Shown: piece after piece, positions 58,108-64,000 of the stretch
How positions within the stretch are numbered: the first letter of the stretch is position 1
Layout: each line of letters opens with the position of its first letter
Assembly: GCF_024585265.1 (NCBI RefSeq)
Contig: NZ_CP036533.1
Span: 2,365,001-2,429,000 of the forward strand
Direction of reading: 5' to 3'
DNA: 64,000 bases
Source: Bradyrhizobium sp. WBAH42
GTDB lineage: Bacteria; Pseudomonadota; Alphaproteobacteria; Rhizobiales; Xanthobacteraceae
Translations under genes and position numbers: made by a program
Notes under the pieces: model-generated
What the model saw: the letters and a program-made list of their open reading frames with translations, nothing else
The model's database searches: none
Told to the model about the DNA's origin: nothing

Positions 58108-59082
58108 TCACTGCATCTCGGTGACCTTGATGGCGGTGGGTCCGAGAATGACCACGAACAGCACCGGCAGGAAGAACAGGATCATCGGCACCGTGAGCTT
58201 CGGCGGCAGCGCGGCCGCCTTCTTCTCGGCCTCGTTCATGCGCATGTCGCGATTCTCCTGCGCCATGACGCGCAAGGAATGGCCGAGCGGGGTGCCGTAA
58301 CGTTCCGCCTGCTGCAGCGCCAGACACACCGACTTGACGCCCTCGAGCCCGGTACGCCGTGCCAGGTTCTCGTAGGCGACCTTGCGATCCTGCAAATAGG
58401 ACAGCTCGGCGGTGGTCAGGGTGAACTCCTCCGACAGCGCGATCGACTGGCCCACGATTTCGTTCGCAACCTTCCGGAATGCCATCTCGACCGACATGCC
58501 GGATTCGATGCAGATCAGGAGCAGGTCGAGCGCGTCGGGAAACGCACGCTTGATCGAGAGTTGGCGCTTGGAGATCGCATTCCTGAGGAACAGCATCGGC
58601 GCCTGGAGGCCGAGATAGGCGGCGCCGAGGCAGATGCCGATCTTGATCGGCAGCGCCTGTTGCATGTTTCCGATCACGAACACGTAGAGGGCCGAGCCGA
58701 TCAGGAACACGATCGGGGCGACCATGCGGGCAAACAGGAAGGTGATATAGGGTGCCTGGCCGCGGTAACCTGCCATGATGAGCTTGTCCCGCGCAGCTTC
58801 CTGCGCGAGCCATTTCGTCAGGTTGAAGTCCTCGACCACCCTGGAGACGAGTTGCTTCGGTGTCTGGCGCAGCGAAACCTTCTCGCTCTTGTTGAGACGC
58901 TCACGCTCGCGCTGCCGGATGCGCTCACGCTCGCTCGCCACCGCCTTCATGCGCTTGGAGAGGCCCTCGCCGGCGAACAACGGCATCACCAGCGTATAGA
59001 CCGTGGCACTCGCGGCGATGGCCGCGAGCAGCATGGTCATGAAACGGACGTCGTGCAGTTTCGAGACGAGGAATTCGACCAT
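58108..59082 (-). CDS. tadC: Tad pilus inner-membrane platform protein TadC
   Basis: A 324-residue type II secretion F-domain protein. An N-terminal hydrophobic segment (FMTMLLAAIAASATVYTLVM) is followed by a charged coil (RERIRQRERERLNKSEK). The F domain has SFERSIG-like PDALDLLLICIESGMSVEMA and ends in a C-terminal hydrophobic helix (PMILFFLPVLFVVILGPTAI). It forms the pilus assembly platform with TadB, whose gene is nine bases upstream. Confidence 0.93.
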   Translation of the reverse strand: MVEFLVSKLHDVRFMTMLLAAIAASATVYTLVMPLFAGEGLSKRMKAVASERERIRQRERERLNKSEKVSLRQTPKQLVSRVVEDFNLTKWLAQEAARDKLIMAGYRGQAPYITFLFARMVAPIVFLIGSALYVFVIGNMQQALPIKIGICLGAAYLGLQAPMLFLRNAISKRQLSIKRAFPDALDLLLICIESGMSVEMAFRKVANEIVGQSIALSEEFTLTTAELSYLQDRKVAYENLARRTGLEGVKSVCLALQQAERYGTPLGHSLRVMAQENRDMRMNEAEKKAAALPPKLTVPMILFFLPVLFVVILGPTAIKVTEMQ

Positions 59083-59091
59083 ACGCCACCG

Positions 59092-60069
59092 TCAGAAATC
59101 GAAGTTGATCATCTTCTTCATCACCAGGATGCCGACCGACATCCAGACGACGCAGCCGACCAGCATCAGCTGGCCGGTGGGATGAGTCCAAAGCACCGAG
59201 ATGTATTGCGGCGTCGTGAGATAGACCAGGAACATCACGATCGGCGGCAGCGATCCGATGATGCCGGCCGAGGCCTTGGCCTCCATCGACATCGCCTGGA
59301 TCTTTTCCTTCATCTTCTTGCGGTCGCGCAGCACCTTGGAGAGGTTACCGAGCGCTTCGGAGAGGTTGCCGCCCGACTTCTGCTGGATCGACACCACGAT
59401 GCCGAAGAAATTGGCCTCCGGCAGCGGCATGCGCTCGTAGAGCCGCGCGCAGGCCTCGCCCAGCGGCATGCCGATCGCCTGCGTCTCGATGATGGCCAGG
59501 AACTCGCTGCGCAGCGGCTCGGGCGCATCGGCGGCCACGACCTTGATCGATTCGAACAAGGGCAGGCCCGCCTTGATGCCGCGGACGATCACGTCGACCG
59601 CATCGGGCAGTGCAGCCAGGAACTTGGTTTCGCGGCGTTTCTTGAGGAAGCCGAGTGCCCAGCGCGGCAGGCCGAAGCCGCCGGCAAAGGCAAGACCGGC
59701 GGCGCCGATCAGTCCGCCGCCCGCGAACACAGCGGCCGCGAAAAATACGCCCGCCACGACGGCGGACACGATCCAGAATTTCTGGGGCGTCCAGTCGAGC
59801 CCGGCCTGCGACAGGCGGACGCTGAGCGGGACGCTCTTCTCCTGGGCGCGCCGCGCCTCGAGGTCCTTGAGCGTGGTCTCGACCTGCTCGCGGCGCGAGC
59901 GCTGGGTCTTCTCGGCCTGACGGGCCGTGGGCGCCTCGGCGCGCGCGACCGAGGCGCGGCGGCTTTCCGCCTTTCGCTCCCCGGACAGCAGCGGATAGAG
60001 AAAGACCCAGGCGATGCCACCGACCGCTGCGGTGGCGAGGAAGGCGAGGGCGAGGACCTGAATGTTCAT
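59092..60069 (-). CDS. tadB: Tad pilus inner-membrane platform protein TadB
   Basis: A 325-residue type II secretion F-domain protein starting MNIQVLALAFLATAAVGGIA. The basic linker of about residues 40-80 (RRASVARAEAPTARQAEKTQ) leads into the F domain with ALPDAVDVIVRGIKAGLPLF and SIQQKSGGNLSEALGNLSKV. The start at 60069 is selected over an extended upstream frame that would overlap cpaF. It pairs with TadC. Confidence 0.93.
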   Translation of the reverse strand: MNIQVLALAFLATAAVGGIAWVFLYPLLSGERKAESRRASVARAEAPTARQAEKTQRSRREQVETTLKDLEARRAQEKSVPLSVRLSQAGLDWTPQKFWIVSAVVAGVFFAAAVFAGGGLIGAAGLAFAGGFGLPRWALGFLKKRRETKFLAALPDAVDVIVRGIKAGLPLFESIKVVAADAPEPLRSEFLAIIETQAIGMPLGEACARLYERMPLPEANFFGIVVSIQQKSGGNLSEALGNLSKVLRDRKKMKEKIQAMSMEAKASAGIIGSLPPIVMFLVYLTTPQYISVLWTHPTGQLMLVGCVVWMSVGILVMKKMINFDF

Positions 60070-60085
60070 GGCGCTGCTGACCTGC

Positions 60086-61555
<1,470 letters not shown>

Positions 61556-61576
61556 TTAACAACTCCATGCGGCGGC

Positions 61577-62845
61577 TTATCTTCCCCGCAACTTCTCAAT
61601 CAGAGGTGAAAGCAGGGACGACTTTTGCTTCTTGGTCTCGCTGCGGCCGGTCAGGCGCTGGGCGATCTGCAGGAACATCTCGATCGACCTGTGGTTGGCG
61701 GAGATCTCCGCGATCATCTGGCCGTTGTTGGCGGCCGAGCCGAAGATCTGCGGCTCGAACGGGATCGAGACGACCGGCTGGCTCTCGATCGCCTTGGCGA
61801 ACTCCGCGGCGGCGATTTCGGGCCGTTTCGGCACGCCGACCTGGTTCAGGCAGTACAGCGGCGGCCGGTCGTTGGGACGGGCGGCCTTCAACAGGTCGAA
61901 CAGGTTCTTGGTATTGCGCAGATTGGCAAGGTCCGGGGCGGCCACGATCAGGATGTCGTCCGCACCGATCAGGGCGCGCTTGGTCCAGCCCGACCATTGA
62001 TGCGGAATGTCGAGCACGATGCAGGGCATGGTGGAGCGCAGCGTGTCGAACACGGCATCGAAGGCGTCGGTGCCGAAATCATAGACCCGGTCGAGCGTCG
62101 CAGGCGCCGCCAGCAGGCTGAGATGGTCGGTGCACTTCGACAGCAGGCGGTCGATGAAGGCGGTGTCGACGCGGTCGGGCGAGAACACGGCGTCGGCGAT
62201 GCCCTGCGGCGGATCCTGGTTGTAGTCGAGGCCAGCGGTGCCGAAGGCGAGATCGAGGTCGGCGACGACGGCATCCATTGCGAGGTCGCGCGCGATCGCC
62301 CAGGCGACGTTATGGGAGATGGTGGAGGCGCCGACGCCCCCCTTGGCGCCGACCACGGCGATGATGCGGCCGACCGCCTTGGCTTCCGGCGCCGAGAACA
62401 GGTTGCAGATCGAGCGCACGACGTCGATCGCGCCGACCGGCGCGAGCACGTAATCGCTGACGCCGCGGCGCACCAGCTCGCGGTAGAGCGTGACGTCGTT
62501 GATGCGGCCGATCACGACCACGCGGGTGCCGGCATCGCAGACGGTGGCGAGCTGGTCGAGCCCGCCCAGCAGGTCGTTGCGGCCATCGCTCTCGAGCACG
62601 ATCACGTTCGGCGTGGGAGCCGAGCGGTAGGCTTCGATCGCGGCCGCCATGCCGCCCATCTGGATCTTCAGGTGAGCCTTGCCGAGACGGCGATCCTCGC
62701 CGGCCGACTGTACCGCGGCGGCCGTCTCCACGGTTTCGCAGAAGGCCTGGACCGAGACGCGCGGCGCGGGCGCAATATGCTCCTCGACCGGCGGAGGAGC
62801 TGCTGCCGGCTGCTCTTCGTGTGTCTGGCGCGCGTAACTGATCAT
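61577..62845 (-). CDS. cpaE: CpaE, Tad pilus localisation ATPase
   Basis: A 422-residue CpaE-type protein. The N-terminal 70 residues are variable, then a receiver-like domain (about 75-155: NVIVLESDGRNDLLGGLDQL) without a clear phosphoacceptor, then a MinD/ParA-type ATPase with the deviant Walker A GAKGGVGASTISHNVAW near 168. CpaE proteins direct the pilus machinery to the pole. Its start overlaps the cpaD stop by four bases (ATGA). Confidence 0.94.
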   Translation of the reverse strand: MISYARQTHEEQPAAAPPPVEEHIAPAPRVSVQAFCETVETAAAVQSAGEDRRLGKAHLKIQMGGMAAAIEAYRSAPTPNVIVLESDGRNDLLGGLDQLATVCDAGTRVVVIGRINDVTLYRELVRRGVSDYVLAPVGAIDVVRSICNLFSAPEAKAVGRIIAVVGAKGGVGASTISHNVAWAIARDLAMDAVVADLDLAFGTAGLDYNQDPPQGIADAVFSPDRVDTAFIDRLLSKCTDHLSLLAAPATLDRVYDFGTDAFDAVFDTLRSTMPCIVLDIPHQWSGWTKRALIGADDILIVAAPDLANLRNTKNLFDLLKAARPNDRPPLYCLNQVGVPKRPEIAAAEFAKAIESQPVVSIPFEPQIFGSAANNGQMIAEISANHRSIEMFLQIAQRLTGRSETKKQKSSLLSPLIEKLRGR

Positions 62846-63576
62846 TTGCCTGTGTCGCTGAGTTTGGCCTTGTCGGCATCGGGATAGGCGACACCCGTCG
62901 GCATTCCCTTACGATACTTCTCGAAGGCGGCGGTGCGCCGTATCGTGTAGGAAGGTGTCTCGGGCCGCGGCTGCTCGAGGTCGGATGGATTGTCGACCAT
63001 GGCCGCGAGGTTGCGCTGATAGGCGCAGCCGTAATTGTAATAGTCCTTGTTCTCGAACCAGCTCTTGTTCTTCATCGAAGGCCCGATGTCGTCCGGCCAC
63101 AGGCCGCAGGGACCCGCGACCGCGGCGATCTTGGAATAAGTGAGCCGGATCGGCGGCAGGAACCGCTTGTCCTCGGGCTGATAGGGACGAATGGTGACCC
63201 CGCGCGGCGGAACGCCTGCCCCTGCCAGCATGGCCTGGATCTCGCGCATCGTATCCGCGACCGGACGCGCATTGGGCGTGCCGGACGGCACGTCGATGTG
63301 AATGGCACCGGTACCTTCGTGCAACCATGCCGATGCGACGCCCATCACGTCCGCGCGTTGGGCGGCGGTCAATCCGCCGCGGGCATGACCGACGAAGACG
63401 ACGATCGAGCGGTTCTGCTCCTCGATCGCGATCGGATGGCGCTGCTTGTAGTCGTCGGGAATGGAGGCGGTAACGACCTCGTTGTGCTGGCAGCCGCCGA
63501 GCGCGAGCGTCAGGCCGACAAGCGCGCCGCCGAGGCGGACGGCGCGTTTGCGAAGCTGGGGTGGTCTTGTGGTCAT
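62842..63576 (-). CDS. cpaD: CpaD, Tad pilus outer-membrane lipoprotein
   Basis: A 244-residue lipoprotein with lipobox LGGC near residue 29 (LALGGCQHNE). Family features are RHPIAIEEQNRSIVVFVGHA, RLTYSKIAAVAGPCGLWPDD and the C-terminal NYGCAYQRNLAAMVDNPSDL. It is the outer-membrane partner of the secretin CpaC. RBS GGGGA lies eight bases before the ATG. Confidence 0.93.
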   Translation of the reverse strand: MTTRPPQLRKRAVRLGGALVGLTLALGGCQHNEVVTASIPDDYKQRHPIAIEEQNRSIVVFVGHARGGLTAAQRADVMGVASAWLHEGTGAIHIDVPSGTPNARPVADTMREIQAMLAGAGVPPRGVTIRPYQPEDKRFLPPIRLTYSKIAAVAGPCGLWPDDIGPSMKNKSWFENKDYYNYGCAYQRNLAAMVDNPSDLEQPRPETPSYTIRRTAAFEKYRKGMPTGVAYPDADKAKLSDTGK

Positions 63577-63596
63577 CGTAGAGTCCCCGTTCCGCC

Positions 63597-64000
63597 TCAG
63601 TCGGTGATGAAGCCGTAGGTGCCGCGGTAGTTCTTGGCCGGTTCGGTGCGTCCGGGCACGCCGTAGAGCCGGTTGATGTTGCCGATCAGCTGGGCTTGCG
63701 GATCGGCAGGCGGGGCGAAGCCGTCATCCGGCCGCGACAGGTCCTTCGGCGCCACCGCGCGGACAACATAGGGCGTCACGATCACGACCAGCTCGGTCGC
63801 GTTGTTGACGAAGTCGCGGCTGCGGAACAGCGTGCCCAGGATCGGCAGCTGCATCAGCCCCGGCAATCCGCTGATTGCCTGCTTGGTCTGCTGCTGGATC
63901 AGGCCGGCCATCGCCATCGCGCCGCCGGAGGGAATTTCCAGCGAGGTCTCGGCGCGGCGGGTCCTGATCGAGGGGACCGTCAGCGAGTTCACCGTGTTCG
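63597..64000 (-). CDS. cpaC: CpaC, Tad pilus secretin (C-terminal part)
   Basis: Only the last 134 or so residues are in the window; the gene continues past the right edge. The secretin C-terminal signature is visible: EIPSGGAMAMAGLIQQQTKQ, GLPGLMQLPILGTLFRSRDF and NNATELVVIVTPYVVRAV, the strands of the outer-membrane channel. It ends with a short extension (LYGVPGRTEPAKNYRGTYGF). The gap to cpaD is 20 bases, so it is in the same operon. Confidence 0.92.
   Translation of the reverse strand, partial: NTVNSLTVPSIRTRRAETSLEIPSGGAMAMAGLIQQQTKQAISGLPGLMQLPILGTLFRSRDFVNNATELVVIVTPYVVRAVAPKDLSRPDDGFAPPADPQAQLIGNINRLYGVPGRTEPAKNYRGTYGFITD

Overview
The window looks like chromosome from a GC-rich alphaproteobacterium, most likely Bradyrhizobium or a close Nitrobacteraceae relative. 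Pointers are the pim-type dicarboxylate beta-oxidation cluster, a 184-residue membrane-anchored cytochrome c of the CycM type, several branched-chain-amino-acid-type (liv/HAAT) ABC transporters, a Tad/Cpa pilus locus, and many dispersed palindromic intergenic repeats. This assignment is inference from gene content; no rRNA or other marker gene is present.

Layout. 1-2.9 kb: start of a secreted protein, a hotdog thioesterase, a LysR regulator and a divergent flavin/PNPOx-fold protein. 3.0-7.3 kb: a liv-type cassette (livH, a fused livM-livG, livF) without its own binding protein, divergent from a MarR regulator with a perfect inverted-repeat operator between them. 7.4-8.7 kb: glycerate 2-kinase family. 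8.9-17.8 kb: a second liv cassette (livG, livF, livH, livM) followed by four tandem paralogous substrate-binding proteins, three of them closed by clear terminators. 17.9-27.5 kb: an IclR regulator divergent from pimF-pimA-pimB-pimC-pimD plus an SDR, with a perfect 19-bp palindrome in the divergent promoter. 27.4-29.8 kb: MBOAT acyltransferase and SGNH-like partner. 29.8-30.5 kb: a small DUF559 nuclease gene bracketed by inverted copies of one repeat. 30.6-35.7 kb: glpK, GNAT, a small secreted protein, PLP-dependent dehydratase, ArsR and GST. 36-40.7 kb: metH-metF. 41.1-44.7 kb: LLM flavin oxidoreductase, pheA, kdsB, cycM. 44.9-52.6 kb: a Yej-type peptide ABC transporter with two tandem binding proteins. 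52.7-55.0 kb: NlpC/P60 hydrolase and M17 aminopeptidase. 55.1-57.2 kb: a small membrane protein and a metallophosphoesterase with an unrecognised C-terminal half. 57.2-64 kb: tadD and, convergent to it, cpaC(partial)-cpaD-cpaE-cpaF-tadB-tadC.

Functional reading. The centre (3-27.5 kb) is a catabolic neighbourhood: two HAAT-type importers and up to four receptors could feed organic acids, plausibly medium-chain fatty or dicarboxylic acids, to the acyl-CoA ligase and beta-oxidation enzymes. metH-metF form a methionine/one-carbon unit and kdsB/pheA are housekeeping. I see no prophage, integrase, CRISPR array, tRNA or rRNA. No clearly new multi-gene system is evident. The strongest leads are the repeat-bracketed DUF559 gene, a structured RNA candidate upstream of metF, a hairpin transcript candidate downstream of the GST gene, and the four-receptor transporter.
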